This document shows, in pieces, positions 32,188 through 45,020 of a stretch of 64,000 nucleotides of DNA. The number at the start of each line of letters is the position of its first letter. Position 1 is the stretch's first letter. Position numbers and translations under genes: made by a program. Source of the stretch: Vandiemenella viatica (lineage: Eukaryota > Arthropoda > Insecta > Orthoptera > Morabidae); the NCBI GenBank assembly GCA_031002005.1, contig CM061919.1:19725687-19789686 (forward strand), in the 5' to 3' direction. The notes under the pieces are model-generated. The model had not been told where the DNA came from. It searched no databases and saw nothing but the letters and a program-made list of their open reading frames with translations.

Positions 32188-32690
32188 TTATTTGTGTATC
32201 TAATAAGCTGACTCTTCTTTGCATTTATCTTCATTCCATGTTTACCAACCCAATTAGATATCCTGTCCTGATCACCCTGCAACTGTTTACAATCCTCTAT
32301 CGTTTTGATTCTTTTATACAGTATTATGCCATCTGCAAACAATCTAATTTCAGATAGTAAACAATCAACACAATTATTCATTAGAATAATGAATAGCAAT
32401 GGTCCCAATACGCTACCCTGTGGCACACCCATTTTTACTTCCACTTCTTTTGATACTACATTTCGTACCCCAACTTTCTGTTTTCTACCTTTTAAAAATT
32501 CTTCTACCCAGCAAATGACTTTCTTATCCACTCCAATGATTTTTACCTTATTTACTACCACTTTATGGCTTACTCTGTCAAACGCCTTAGACAGATCTAG
32601 TGCTACGCTATCAATTTGGCCCCCTTGTCCATTCCATCTGAAATATCTTACATATATCCCACCTACTGAGATTCGCATGAATATCCTTGC
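32188..32690 (-). mobile_element. Older LINE, 5' fragment (RT palm)
   Basis: The minus-strand frame reads VALDLSKAFDRVSHKVVVNK, GVPQGSVLGPLLFIILMNNC and LFADGIILYKRI. In the catalytic FADD the last aspartate is replaced by glycine, so the copy is dead. The frame ends in IRYTNKK at the insertion point of the CR1-type LINE. Sequence upstream of 32690 is lost. Confidence 0.8.
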
Positions 32691-32699
32691 CTAAAACTA

Positions 32700-33320
32700 T
32701 GTTGCCTGCTTGAAATTCACTTAGGTTCCTAACCTATTCTGTTCCCCGATCGCATCATCTTGCCTGGCAATACACTTTCAGCCATTTCTATCACCACACT
32801 GTTGTTTCTATTTTCACTTTTCCCCCGTGATTTCCGATTATCATCTATTTATTCTCACAGTGTTCTGTTTTAATGATTCGGAATTTCAACTTTCAGAAAA
32901 TGTCGGAATCATTATCGTTACTGAATAACATTGGTATTGGTTCGAGAAAAACATAAAAGCAGCCGCTGTTTAAAGATACTTAATTAACTTGTTTCTAGTG
33001 GATTTCGGAGGAAATAATTCAAGCAATCCTGAGAAGTACTGAAAACGTTAAAACGTTTTAAAGCTCTCTGCCGTAAGATATCGAGAATTTCGTTTTATGG
33101 TAAAAATGTGTTCCAACCAGATTTGCTACTTAATATTGATTACAATCTTGCTACTCAATTTTGATTAAATCTAGTAGCCCCTTAGGATGATTAAGAGTGG
33201 CATGTCTAAAAAAAAAAAAAAATGCCTTACCAAAACTCTTCTTATCACCAATCGTATGCGATCTCTAAAGAAATTCTGAATCTTTACTTGAAGCTTCATT
33301 CCAACACATTTTCTAACTAG
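32700..33320. other. Non-coding stretch
   Basis: No recognised gene. A 15-base A tract at 33208-33222 precedes SINE-like sequence. Confidence 0.3.
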
Positions 33321-33324
33321 CTCA

Positions 33325-33465
33325 TGTTTTTCCCAGATCACACCAGGCGAATGCAGGAAAGCTTCCATCAAAAAGGTCATGGCTAATTCCCTTCCCGTTC
33401 CTTGTCCCCAGTCACATCCCGCCTCTAATGACCTCGACGTCGACGAGGCGTAATACCATAAGTCA
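33325..33465 (+). mobile_element. SINE fragment (3' body only)
   Basis: Sequence such as cagatcacaccaggcgaatg and aattcccttcccgttccttg matches the body shared by the SINEs at 41628-41860, 55165-55395 and 59346-59607. The tRNA-like head is missing or unrecognisable. Confidence 0.6.
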
Positions 33466-33469
33466 AAAA

Positions 33470-35220
33470 AATCAAATTAGCTCCAGGACTACTATAGATT
33501 ATTTGCACTCAATCTAATTTTCTTGCCATACATCTTGGTTATTCGAGTCTTTCAAATCATCTATCCAATTTCATTAAATTATTCCTCATGTATTTATTAC
33601 TTCAGATTCTGGCCCAAACACTGGCGGCCTAAAATTATAAAGCACCATAATTTTTTTAAAACTCTGGTGGATTCGTTATATAATTTATTTTTGAAATCCT
33701 ATATTGACTGAGGACAAAAACTGCACAAAATAATCCCAAGGAGTAAGCCCGTGCATGAAAGAATAATATAGCTTGTACTCAAACTGAATCAAGATCGTAC
33801 GTTCTAACAATTGAAACACTGTGGAAATATGAAAATTTTCTGTAATTTCACCCATTACCTCATTTGATTTTAGATACCAGTTTAACGAGTTACCATCATT
33901 ATATTATCATAAAAAGCGAAACTCCAATACTCAATCCGTAATTTCTTGATTTCAAATTATTTGAGGCGATAAACAAGATAATAAATTGTTTTGCGCCCCT
34001 TTTTTAGATAATTATACAAACTTATAATAACTGTATTTTATAAATTTCCATTATGCTGTATGTAAGATTAATGACACTTGTGCGTGAGCAGTCATGTACT
34101 TCCTCCGCTCTACTCCTCACGAGGACATACTGTGTCTTAGTGAGATGTGTAAACCAGCCTCGCATAACTCCGCATAGAGCATTCAGTGGGCAGTGTCCAT
34201 AGGAGTCTTTGTCTTCCGACATTTACTCCTAGTTTTTATGATGCGTTAAGGTTTCGTTTTAGGTTTGTCTAAGAGTTATGGCGTGGTTTGTTGTGACCAG
34301 AGGTGTTTATTATTTAGTACCTGGGTGACCGATCTTCGCTCGGCATCTTTCGATTTCTGTTCGGTATGAAGATTTCATCATGTTTGTGAGAATTTAATTT
34401 TGTCTGTTTACAAGAGTTACACATGTAATAGTATCATATTCAATAGATTTAATACCTATACAGTATAAAAACCTAACCCAAGGTTGGTTGGTCCTCCAGA
34501 CGGAAACATACTAAGTCGTGAATCAGAGGTAGGACGGGCAGTTCCTTTCCTCTGGGACATACAATTTAGATTTTACATATTTTAATCATTTTTTTGCGAT
34601 TTTAATGAAATTTTCGAGATATATAGGATTTTCATTCTTCTTACTGATACTGTGTATTTTTTCAAAAAATTTTGTTTCTCTTTTGCTCCATGTGATGCTC
34701 GATACATGGTTCTATTTCTCTGACTAGTGCCAGGATATATATATACATATATATGGTGTCCGTGTATGTCACCCATCTTCGTTAAATGCAAACAGCTTTC
34801 CATGTCGAAGTCATCTTCTATGTCGGTATACACTCTGTCATCATCTTTGATCAATAACTCTGAGCTCTATGATGCATACATATGTAGCTGACATGCTCTG
34901 ACTGATCTACCGTTATGGTAAAGTTAAGTGTGTGTTGGCTCTGCGAGTTATTCTAGAGACCACCATGTAAGCTCAAACAGTTAATTCATACAAGTTCCGA
35001 TTTTCGAAAAACATGAACTTACGAAACCAAACAATAAAATATATTTATTCATATGATAGTCACATAGCACTTTATTAGCTAAAATGTCCACAAAATCTGT
35101 ATAGTTTGTTGAAACTAGGTAGCCCCAGTTCTTCTTCTTGACGGCCAAGGCGCCGGTTACTGCGGGCTGCGCGCTGATGAGGTTCCTCCTAAACGAATCA
35201 CCGTTGGTAGGATAATATTT
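33470..35220. other. AT-rich non-coding stretch
   Basis: No recognised gene. A short TA-rich microsatellite lies at 34737-34756. Open frames at 34582-34854 and 34981-35232 (minus) show no known motif. Confidence 0.35.
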
Positions 35221-35224
35221 GGGT

Positions 35225-35335
35225 GAAAACATACTTTTTTCACCCCAGCAACCGTTCGGTAGGATACCGTGTGCGTTAAAAACATACCATTTTCACCTCA
35301 GCAGCCGTTCGGAAGGCGACTGTGTGTTTGCCGCG
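35225..35335 (+). repeat. Imperfect tandem duplication, ~55 bp
   Basis: Two adjacent copies of a block with ttcacc(c/t)cagca(a/g)ccgttcgg and a downstream gtgtg(c/t)gtt. Possibly the edge of an unidentified element. Confidence 0.45.
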
Positions 35336-35769
35336 TGGGACTTCTGTCTGGGCTCAGGCGGTGTTGAATAAGTCGGACACTACGTCCAAACTAGGATTAG
35401 CACGTTTCATTTTTCATGTCAGTGTAAGTCTGGTGCTGTGCGCCACTTGTTTGGGCACCACAATCGGTTTAAAATCATGCTTAGACGATAACTCAGTCAT
35501 AAAACGTTTTGAATTACCAACTTTCAGCTGACACACAGACGAGCACCTGATGGTCCATGTCTGAAGACTGGGAAGAATGTAAGGTTTGGCAGGGGGATAA
35601 ATCGTTTGAATCTTGTCTATGGGAGACCATCTGTCCCTTAATTCATCCCCGTGCTGTGGGAAAATTGGTGCTGGTGTAAGATGTATACAACACATTGGTT
35701 TTCCGGAAGGTGGAACCTTTCTATCACGGAATTGCTGATTATGCAGCATTTAGTTCCGTGGTCATAGTG

Positions 35770-35895
35770 TGAGTAAGAGGTTAGAAGGCTTATAACGATA
35801 GGGTACCGAGGCTGGTTGTTGAGCGGTAACATCCTAGACTCACATTCAGTAAGATGCAGTTTTCGAATCCCCGTCCAACTATCCATATTTCAGGG
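35770..35895 (+). mobile_element. tRNA-derived SINE head, short copy
   Basis: TGTTGAGCGGTAACATCC resembles an A box and TTTTCGAATCC a B box, at tRNA-like spacing. The copy ends in a T-rich run near 35895. Confidence 0.45.
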
Positions 35896-35899
35896 GATT

Positions 35900-37453
35900 T
35901 TTTTTCTTTCTCTCAATAGTTTCTTGAAATAAGTCCAAGCGAATTCCTACTACACACCTTGTCAGAATATGAGGGTAATAGGAATAGATTGATGACCTGA
36001 CAGCTAACTCATGAAATAGTGGAATGTCTGTCTATAGTAGTCAGACCGCGTATTTTTTTATGATCCTTGACACTGGTGTGTACATGTATAAAATGTCAAT
36101 ATTCTGTAAGTCCTAAAGGTATATACTTGGCGCAGTTCATGAAAACTTAAGATATGTACCAATACCCGCCAATATGTATCTGTAACCGCTGTTTCTGGAG
36201 AGAGTGTGCATTCTTCCATTTTCCCACTAAATGTGCTCTAAGCTGCCTTGTGTTGGGATAAGAACTGTCCACATCACGGTGTTCACTATGCGCCCTATGG
36301 GGGTTGTACACGAGATCCGTTTAGACTTCGGAACAGACTCGTACACTGGCACGATGAAAAATTTAAAAAAATGATCTAATATTTTCTACAACATTGAGGA
36401 CGTTATCTCCGGCGAATTCCTGTATTGCGACCGTATGGATTTTAAATCAGTGTAAAGTGAGAGAATTTTTACGCGTTTGACAGTCTGCTAGCTGAAGAGT
36501 GAAGATCAAATGACCCGTCCACAAACACGAAATTGTTTAAGGGCTTCTTTGCCCATCCCGAAACACAATACTGTAGGCTTGTCTGAAATGCTTGTCTAAA
36601 ATGGCTATGAATAAAAAAATCATCCCTTCCTGCCGACAGAAACACCACTAAACGCGTTTTTCGTTGGCAAAGTGATCGCAGTGATTCTAGGCGAAAAATG
36701 GCTATTTGTGTCTAAAGTTCTACTACAACAGATAATAATGTGGAATCGAACCTCCCTCATAACAGTACCGCACGTTAAAAACTAACCCATCATGCGCGTT
36801 ATTTAGGTCAGCATTTAAAACAATAACTCTGAAAGCACGACGAATAACTCCAGCACTCGTCTCTTGTGACTTTTGGGAAACGGAAATAAAACCTGACTGT
36901 AAAATTGTGCTGCATATCCTCGCCAACTATAGATCCGAACGTTACTGCTCACCCACCAGGCTCGGTATTCTATGATCTTCATAGATTTCGACTTCCGACT
37001 CACGTTTCCGATGATAATAACATCGTCACTGTCTTCAACGTTATATAACCAAATAACGTTCAAACTGTTAGAAATAAAAGTGTGTAAAATCTTTCGTAGT
37101 GATCTTAAGAGATATACAGCACGAATATAAATCCCTGTTTGGTAAAGTTTGTAGATTGGTTGATGGAGGAGATATTAATCTAACACCCTTGTTCAGAACT
37201 CACATTGCCGACCTTGTGGTAAGGCATCGTCTCTATGCATTCAATATAACCTACATCTCCGACAACTGCTTATTCATTATTTTGCTTTTAAAACTCACCT
37301 ATCAGGCTAGGTTTTCAGACCGGCATTCAAGAAATAATTTTGAAAAGACGACGAATGGAATGCATTGAAGAGAAAACCCGAGATCACCAGTATGACAGCG
37401 CCGTACATTAAAAATTCACCAACTAGTCTCAAAAATTAAGAATGCATCCTTTT

Positions 37454-37484
<31 letters not shown>

Positions 37485-37825
37485 AGAATTTTAACAATAA
37501 TCTGTTCTTCAAGCCTAACATGCACTTTTAATTTACTGTTAAACAAATAGCGCTTCCTGTTAGTTGATGCACCAAATCCTCACATTTTGTTTCATTCATA
37601 ATTCACTAGAATCAAAATACCTTAATTTTTTATGTCCTTAGTTTTATTTTAATATTCTTAGCCCATTGAGTCGGCTACTCTAATCCACACTACCTTCTAT
37701 TTTCTGACCAGCCATTCACTCGTAGCGCGCACAATTAAAAGTGGAGTAGTTTAAGTTTCTGGTTGAAACCTTACCGAAAGAGATATATTGGAGATAGGGT
37801 GGCTACTTCCTTCTTTCCTTATCTT
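35900..37825. other. Non-coding stretch
   Basis: No recognised gene. A TA microsatellite within T tracts lies at 37450-37484. Short open frames (36723-37063 minus, 37099-37368 plus) have no known motif. Confidence 0.35.
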
Positions 37826-37834
37826 ACTTAAGGG

Positions 37835-37992
37835 CACCTGCAGTATAACGTAGAAAATGAACCATGAATACTTCACAGCAAGCTATGTCTGGTTACATGC
37901 CTATGAGTATCCACCACCGGATACGGAAATTCGAACCGGGGACCTTTCAGTCTCCAGTCAGACGCTTTAACCTCTAAGTCGCTCTGGCACTA
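37835..37992 (-). mobile_element. tRNA-derived SINE (minus strand)
   Basis: On the minus strand the head reads AGAGCGACTTAGAGGTTAAA (A box) and CCCCGGTTCGAATTTCC (B box), the best tRNA-like head in the window. It is related to the copy at 7148. The body is short. Confidence 0.65.
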
Positions 37993-38574
37993 AAAGATCT
38001 GTAATTACGTGAGACGCTTTTATAGTAACAGAAAGTAAATACCATAGGAGTTAAGAAATATCGAGGAATAAAATGGAGACAGTAAAATGAAATCCCCAAT
38101 ATGTAGCTAGTCATAAAAATTCGTCAGAAAGTTTCACCTAGCTATATGATGACTGTGAGGAAAGTTGCACTTTCCTTAAATATATTTTGTACCTTAGAAC
38201 TACGAGATATGAAAGTGAATTTCATTAACTCATTGAAAATACGTGCAGTGTAGTTTAGGTTGGCGTTGTTATCATTATTTTTAATCTCATTCGACTTACG
38301 ACTTCTCAGATCTTTAAATAACTAAACTATGACAGTGTTACTAACTTCGAACGTTCCCACAAACTCTGTCTCCTGGCCGCGAAGCATAAAGCGCAGAGCC
38401 AAGGAAAAACTAAAAGGAATCCAAAGCATGGACGCATTATAACGTTCTTCATTAATTTATGGGGACATTACATATTCTTCACTACTTCTAACAAAGTGAC
38501 ACAAGAAAATCCTTGTTATGCCCTTACATCTGACAGTCCAGTCCAGAGCTGTCTCGGTAGCTGTATGTCAGCAG

Positions 38575-38690
38575 ACCAGTACAGATGTTCTCGCACCTGA
38601 CGAAGACGACGGAGCAAGACGTTGAAACATTTTGTTTTCATAACGAAATCCGGCGGCACACCCGTGAAGACTTTATTGCGAATACAAAAC
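38575..38690 (+). other. Relative of the 10.3 kb foldback block, hammerhead-like core
   Basis: CTGACGA (38597-38603), a short possible stem and GAAAC (38624-38628) are followed by cggcggcacacccgtgaaga, shared with the right arm of the foldback at 10363-10390. Probably the terminal region of a retroelement family. Confidence 0.4.
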
Positions 38691-38699
38691 ATATTTATT

Positions 38700-39960
38700 A
38701 TTTTTTTATATGTGATCCAGTATAGGGCAATTCATTATACAATTATCTAATTCGTATAGGAACTTCGTTTTATAATTCTTCAATAATTGAATTAAAATGG
38801 AAAATAATTTTCTTCCATGTCTTAAAGTGCCCGTATCTACAGTAATCAGAACTTTTAACACATGTATCTACTTTTGCCATGATTCGCTTAGGTTGGTCTG
38901 TACATGTCTCTGATTCGTACTTTGAATATCTGACAAAGAGTCGCCGCCGAGCTGGTCCTGCGAAATCTCACCAAGGGGAAACGGGGGGAGGGGGGGTCAA
39001 CAGAAATCTCACGTGAAGTTGTTTTTTTAATTATTTATTTATTTATTTTAAGTTTACAAAACACGCGAAGGCCGATTAAAGAGGGGTATTTGGGCGAAAA
39101 GTATGAGTGAGACCTTAAAAAAAAGGTCGAAAAAAGTTGCCACGGCGATTTATAAGGGGCTCTCACGGACCAGATCTCATCAGAGGGGGAGGGGCCGAAA
39201 ATCCGGAAAAACATCTCACGTTATTTATGGATGCACCCTCATGATCCGTGGAGAAAAAATAAAGATTAGGTGCAATGTTGTTCAAGGACAAGTTGTAGGT
39301 ATCATTGCAAGCATAAGAAACTTACTTTGCTAAATCGATCGAAGATTTCGGTCACTCTCAAAGGACAATGGTTCATAAATATCCACATTTTAGTGTAGTT
39401 ATCAGGTCAGATAAACTAATATTACGGAGTAATGACGTCTGGAATAACAATGTAGGGGAACGAGGGGCATAACGGGGTACCAAGTGTAAAGTCATTTTTA
39501 AAACTGCAAAAGGATTTATTAAGAGAGTAGCAAATTTTTCTGTACACACATTAAAATGTAGTAATCACAAAAATACAGTAATATTGTGAAAAAACAAGAG
39601 AACAATATTTTTCTTTTTCAAAAACAGAGAGTCATGTAATTTGCTCCTATCTGCCTCGGCATGGGGTAGAACAGGTGGTAACGACAAGTGATTATATATA
39701 CATAAAAAAAAAACTAGCGAAAATGCAGAGAAATAGGTTGGCACTATATTTCATTACTTTTAAGTAATTTTAAATGTTTAACAACAGTTTTCATTGTTTT
39801 GTGTCCTTTTCTTAAATTAATTCCTTCCTTCTTATAATTACAGTAAAATTTTTTTATTAACTCACTTTGGGCTATGTCTGTCCGGGTGGAATTTAATAAT
39901 AGATCTTAAACTAACTCCTGGACGAAATAGAGACTTGACATTTTTACCATAGCTCAGAAC
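38700..39960. other. Non-coding stretch
   Basis: An open frame at 39103-39333 (plus) encodes a basic 76-residue peptide without recognisable motif. The rest is AT-rich. Confidence 0.3.
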
Positions 39961-39969
39961 AGGATGTCA

Positions 39970-40500
39970 ATGCATGAACATGTGAAAAAAATTTGGAAAA
40001 GTTGTCCCGAAAATTTGAAAATTTGGGAAAAATAGGTTTTTTTTATGTTTGTAATAATCGGAATAAGGTTTTTACTTAACGAAAAATTGGAAAAGTTTCC
40101 CGGAAAATTCGGATGAAACTGAAAGTCTTTTTTTCTGTGTACCAATTTATTTAATTTTTAAAATGTTCATAATAGTCTGAATAAGGTTTTTAAAGACAGA
40201 ATAATTGTAAAACTTACCTGGAAAATTCGGGAAAACTTGAAAGTACTTTTTTCTAGGGGCCAATTTAGTTATTTTTAAATATCTTTAACAATCTGAATAA
40301 GGCTTTCAGAGAAAGAAAAATGGAAAAATTGCCCGGAAAATAGGAAAATTCGGTAAAAATTGAAAGTACATTTTCTAGGGACCGGTAAGGCTAATTTTTT
40401 AAAATCATTGCAGTAGTCTGAATAATGTTTTTAGGGAAAGAAACATTGTAAATGCTGCCTGAAGATTTATGACAGAACTAAAAATGCTTTTTTTCTATTG
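39970..40500. repeat. Degenerate satellite, ~118-bp period
   Basis: The landmark gaataagg(t/c)tt recurs at 40061, 40179, 40295 and (mutated) 40420. Each unit also contains ttgcccggaaaattcgg-like and ctagggaccaattt-like passages. About four to five diverged units. Confidence 0.7.
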
Positions 40501-41627
40501 GGCTTTTGTCGGAATTCCAGATCATAACTTATGATTCAAACGATGGATATGCATAATTCTTTTTGTGTTTTGTTCCTATTTCCCCGAAATGGAAATAACT
40601 TAATAAAATGTTTGCTGTTAAAAAAATTGGAATTTGTAGCATGTCTCTGTTACTATGCCATCAAAGTATTTAAAATCTATAGGTGACACCGTCACATCCA
40701 TTCTAGTGCCGATGGTTGTACAGGGAGCTTTACCTTCGTGAATCCTATGGGATGCGTCAGGAGCTGTCGGAACCCCGTGACCTTTACCTTTACCTTACAT
40801 ATAACCCTAAAAAGCAGAAAATAATAATAATAAAATAAAAAATACATTTTAATGTACCATGTTTTTATAACGGACTAAACAGTATATAATTTCCCTAATC
40901 CTTATGAAGGATAAAACCACATACTGATTTCTAACTTCTTCTAAATTATCATCAAAATTTATACTTGAAAAATTTTAATAGCTATTAAAATACTTATAAG
41001 AAAAACTTTGGGTGCATGGAATACATATCTATATGAGTAGTGTTGTAATAAGAGAGCTGGCGCACCGCCAGCTGGAAGCACCGTCGGTGTGGTGGGGTGA
41101 CCTCCGTGATGTCACAAGATGGTGGACCGTTAGTTCCTTGACCGGCCGCCCAGATGGCAGCATCTCCCAAGGGCTTAATTTCTTTGGGTGCAGACATTCC
41201 ACTCACCCAGGAGAGTGAAAGCTATCGGGGAAATTCCACCGCTCTGGGCGTGTTTACACAGGTGCACTAGCCTGCAACTATTTCCTCAAACAAGGGATAT
41301 TGCTGTTCTGGAATGCGGACGTCAGACAAGTTTCTACACGACGTGCTGTAGTAGGGTATCGTGGCGACAAAACTATGGATTCGTCTACAACTGTAGTTCC
41401 TAGTGGCCATTCCACGTGTGTTGCGTATACCAATTCCACCTTTAGCGAGCAACTTATATATAATTAAAGTCTTATCTTCGAGGAGTTTAAATGGACCCAT
41501 TGGTTTAAGTAGAAAATGGACGATTAGTTCATCCATTAATCGGGAAATCGAGTATGAAGGTCTCCATGATGGCCCGATTCCAAATGGCTATTTCGGTTCG
41601 GGAATGCGGAAGTTGCGACAGGTGTCG

Positions 41628-41860
41628 ACTTGCTCGGCTGAGGCATCGGGTGCTCGACTGCCGAGTTCTGGTATCGCCTTCGGGAGGACGGCGGTTCGAA
41701 TCGACATCCAGGCATCCATGGTTTCCCCAAATCACTCCAGGTGAATGCCGGGTGCTTCCTTCAAAAGGACATGGCCGAATTCCTTCCCATTCCTAGCCCC
41801 CCATCCGTTCCCCGTCTCTAAAGACCACATTGTTAGAGAGACGTTAAGCAGTTAAAAAAA
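41628..41860 (+). mobile_element. tRNA-derived SINE in the left arm
   Basis: The head has CTGAGGCATCGGGTGC (A-box-like) and GGCGGTTCGAATCG (B box). The body has ccatggtttccccaaatcac and ggccgaattccttccc, and the copy ends in a run of nine A's. Its inverted copy is at 51176-51410. Confidence 0.7.
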
Positions 41861-43069
41861 AATCGACTGCCGTGTTGCAAAGCATCCCGGTTTCCGGTAG
41901 ATGGCGCGGCATGCATTACTTCTCAACGTGATAGGTATTTACCAATGCTTTTAAGAGAAATATTTCAGGTATTCCTCCCTCCTGTCTGTCTGCTATTATC
42001 GGTATATCAATGTGACAAGTATTTCGAAACCATGGAGTTATTCTCGGCGTGAAGTAACATTATTTCCGTTTGCCCACCGACAAGCAGAGTACATTAGCTC
42101 TTGCGAAAGCTCTGTACACATACTATCGATAGCTAGGTGCAAATATTTCAGCACAGTAAAATATTTTCTTCGGTTCTGTGTCATGATTTTGTGAAATATA
42201 CTTCCATTTGATTAAGCGTGAACCATTGCTATTTTTTACAAAAAACAATAGAAGTCCACATTAGCGGATATTACCTACAGAACATTTCTGTTCCCATGTT
42301 ACCCTGTTATTATAGAGCAAAGCACATACTATTAATCAGTAGGATTACTATACTGTACAGCAATATTTTATATACCTTATTTTCCTCCAACTTAGTGGCC
42401 AAGAATTATAGAATATTTCACACATCTCCAATGATACCTTAAATCACATTTATTAATATATTTTTTTTACATGTGAAGTTACAGTGAGTTTATTCCTTGA
42501 CAGCTTTATCAGTCCCTGGCTTTACCCTCTAATGCCTGATCATAGTCCTCTATCCCCCACCATTTTCTATATAGTGCTCCTAATTAAAAATTCATTCATA
42601 TACCGAAAACATACTCACTTTTGCACATCATATCGGATTCGTTATGAACCAATATAATAGCTAACAGCATTAACGATAGCTCACGAATTTTGGCTAGATT
42701 TCCACATTTTAAAGGATGTATTAAATTAGGTGCAATGAAACAGAGCGAGAACCAACCCAATTTTTAAACTCAGAGGCATTGAAGGGGTTTACAGATGTAT
42801 TTAAGTATAACCTCGATGAATCTTAAGCAAAGTTGTCGATTTGAAAACCAGTTTCTTTCCCTACAGACATTTCTGAAGTGAATACATGTTAATCTCTCCA
42901 CTGATATCAGCCAGTAATTTTTTCCAGCCTGTTTCTCAACCCTGTCTTTGGACAAGAGCCCACTTGAAAATATTTCTGACATGATTAACAAAGCCTATCC
43001 CACACCATGCCTGCAAAAATCAATGTTTCCATTTTGACCATGGCAAAATTCATGGGATGGAACGGAGGA

Positions 43070-43265
43070 AAAAGAATTCATCTAAGCATCAGTACGACAC
43101 CTTATTTCTCTAACTTATCTCTACTGCCTTTGGTATAAAAAATTTCATCACACTCGTAATTTTTTCGAGCAAGTTCAAACATATGTAATCTGTCTACCCA
43201 GATCAATCTATGTATCAATTCTATTATGCTTTCGTAATCAATCACAAATTGAGTGTCCTTAGCTT
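43070..43265 (-). mobile_element. CR1-type LINE 3' fragment, left arm
   Basis: Resembles 27110-27300 of the CR1-type LINE (catcagtacgacaccttatt; ttcatcacactcgtaa). The mirror copy is at about 49765-49960. Confidence 0.6.
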
Positions 43266-43647
43266 TACTTTGTCTAAAAATTCAATCCCTTGTGACACAT
43301 CAGTGATTGAATAGAAACAGAGAGATATACGTTGTGGTATGTACTTACCCACCTTTCAACTGTATTTTACAGCACAGCACGTATGTTCCAGGAAAGAAAT
43401 ACTGTCTGTTAATCTTAACAATTTCACCCCTGTGGAATCCAAGTACGCCAGTACTATGTGACAAAAATCGAGTTAGTGTAAGGCAGTTCTAAGCACAGAA
43501 CCTGCTGATTCGTCATAGAATGCCTGTGGCCAAGGTGTGATATAGAAATTTTTTTCCGCTCCCTTATGGAAGAAATCCAGGGCCGGCTCCTACTGATAAT
43601 CTTTTACGCACTATTCCTAATTCTTTCACCAAGATCCACCCCTAGTC

Positions 43648-44105
43648 TCATCGCCAACATACGTCCAGCACTCCCTCAAACCTCCTTCTGTTTCCCAATG
43701 ATTCCAAATCCAACCCCTGTTCTGTTACTGACAGGGTTACCTTTTGTTCGTGCGTTAAAGTAAACCAAAAATTCAAAATTCGTAGTCTTCTCCTAATCAG
43801 TAGCCAGATACCAAAATGTTCACTTAAGGTGGTTCTATTGCAGTTTTCCAAGAAAATTCTCCCTTTTCCCAGGAAAGTATTTTTCAACCAATCAGGACCC
43901 AGGAGAGTTCTCCATTCGGTTTAAATGTTCCCATCTGACGCCAAAGTTCGGATTCAGGACCAAGTGTGTCATTTGTTTGTAATTGCAAGCTTTGTTCAAG
44001 TAACCACGATAAAGTTACCATAACGCTCTCAGCTATCTTGGTCATCAAACTGATATCATAACCCACATTTTCATAGAAGACCCCCACACATCGACAAGTA
44101 TCCAA
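43648..44105 (-). other. Paired unknown open frames, left arm
   Basis: Two abutting minus-strand frames: 43884-44105 (73 residues) and 43648-43887 (79 residues), overlapping by four bases. The same pair exists in the right arm (48926-49147 and 49144-49383, plus strand) with one residue difference each. They match no family I know. Conservation only reflects recent duplication, so coding status is doubtful. Confidence 0.25.
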
Positions 44106-44397
44106 AAAGTCACCATAGGTGCAGACACTAGTTTTATTACGCCGAAGATAGCACCTACACTTGAACTGTCGTAAATTGTTAGGTCAAGATGGGTGTTTGG
44201 ATATTTTACCCACCTAGGCCTCATCGCCTAAAGTCTAATGCCAGATTGAGGTCATTGCCAACTTAGGCTCCATAGACCACTCAGAATTATTCCACCAATA
44301 TCCATTCTAACAGCATTATACGCCACATACAGCCCCCAACACTCTTCCTATCTTCCAGTGACATCCATCCCAGCTCCTTTATTATGTCGTTTATTGA

Positions 44398-44671
44398 CAA
44401 CAACCAGCCCAATCAAGGCGACGATAAAGTGGGTAGAACCCCCATGGCTCATAACTGACCAAAAATCATCACATCAATATCATCTCATTTATCTCACACT
44501 ACAGACCTCACTACCATCCAGCATCATATGTGCTAGGTACAAAACTGTTCACATCAGCACCGCCACGTCTATCTTTTCTGCCATTCAGTAACATGTACCC
44601 ATGGTACCACGAGTAGCAGTAGACATCTGGTTATCAGACAGATATCATAACTCCCGTATTCATACTAGGTC
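44398..44671 (+). repeat. Second inverted match adjoining the left arm
   Basis: Reverse complement of 47311-47599. The right-side partner is separated from the right arm by about 1 kb that the left side lacks, so the left copy has an internal deletion at 44397/44398. Confidence 0.8.
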
Positions 44672-44689
44672 CCTTCCTCACTCTGGACG

Positions 44690-45020
44690 CGTACATCGTG
44701 TTTTTGTAGGTCAGTATACCGGCACATATTGCCGCCTTGAGCGCAATGAAATTCCGGTCTTCAGTGTGGTCCTAAAAATGCAATACCGGTAATAGGTTCC
44801 GGTCTGAATACTTCGGTAAACCATCCCGGTCCGCGCTTTAGACCGGTGTATTGCGATATTTCTGTCCGCAGTGGGGAATGGAGGCCCCCTCTCGCCCCGC
44901 CCGCCCTCCTGGGAAGGTTGACCCAAAATTTGTCTTTGATGAGCTGCTATTAACAAATGACTTTTCGTCAAACATTGCCAAGTGCTTAGTTCCAGCCACC
45001 AGCTAAACTGATGGCACATT
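44690..45020. other. CCGGT-rich block in the spacer
   Basis: Six (A/T/C)CCGG(T/C) motifs occur within about 130 bases (44718-44848), followed by a GC-rich stretch (44870-44925). It may be the end of an unidentified DNA transposon. Confidence 0.3.

Larger units (their letters stand above)
40815..44397 (+). repeat. Left arm of a large inverted duplication
   Basis: Reverse-complement match to 48634-52323, about 95% or better by eye, with small indels and one about 100-base difference near the outer end. The inner limit lies inside a LINE fragment. The outer limit lies in an AT-rich simple repeat. No TSD or transposon end was seen. Confidence 0.9.

Noticed and set aside
37835..37992. Functional tRNA gene
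   Set aside because: A and B boxes are present, but the sequence does not fold into a full cloverleaf by eye and is attached to a SINE body.
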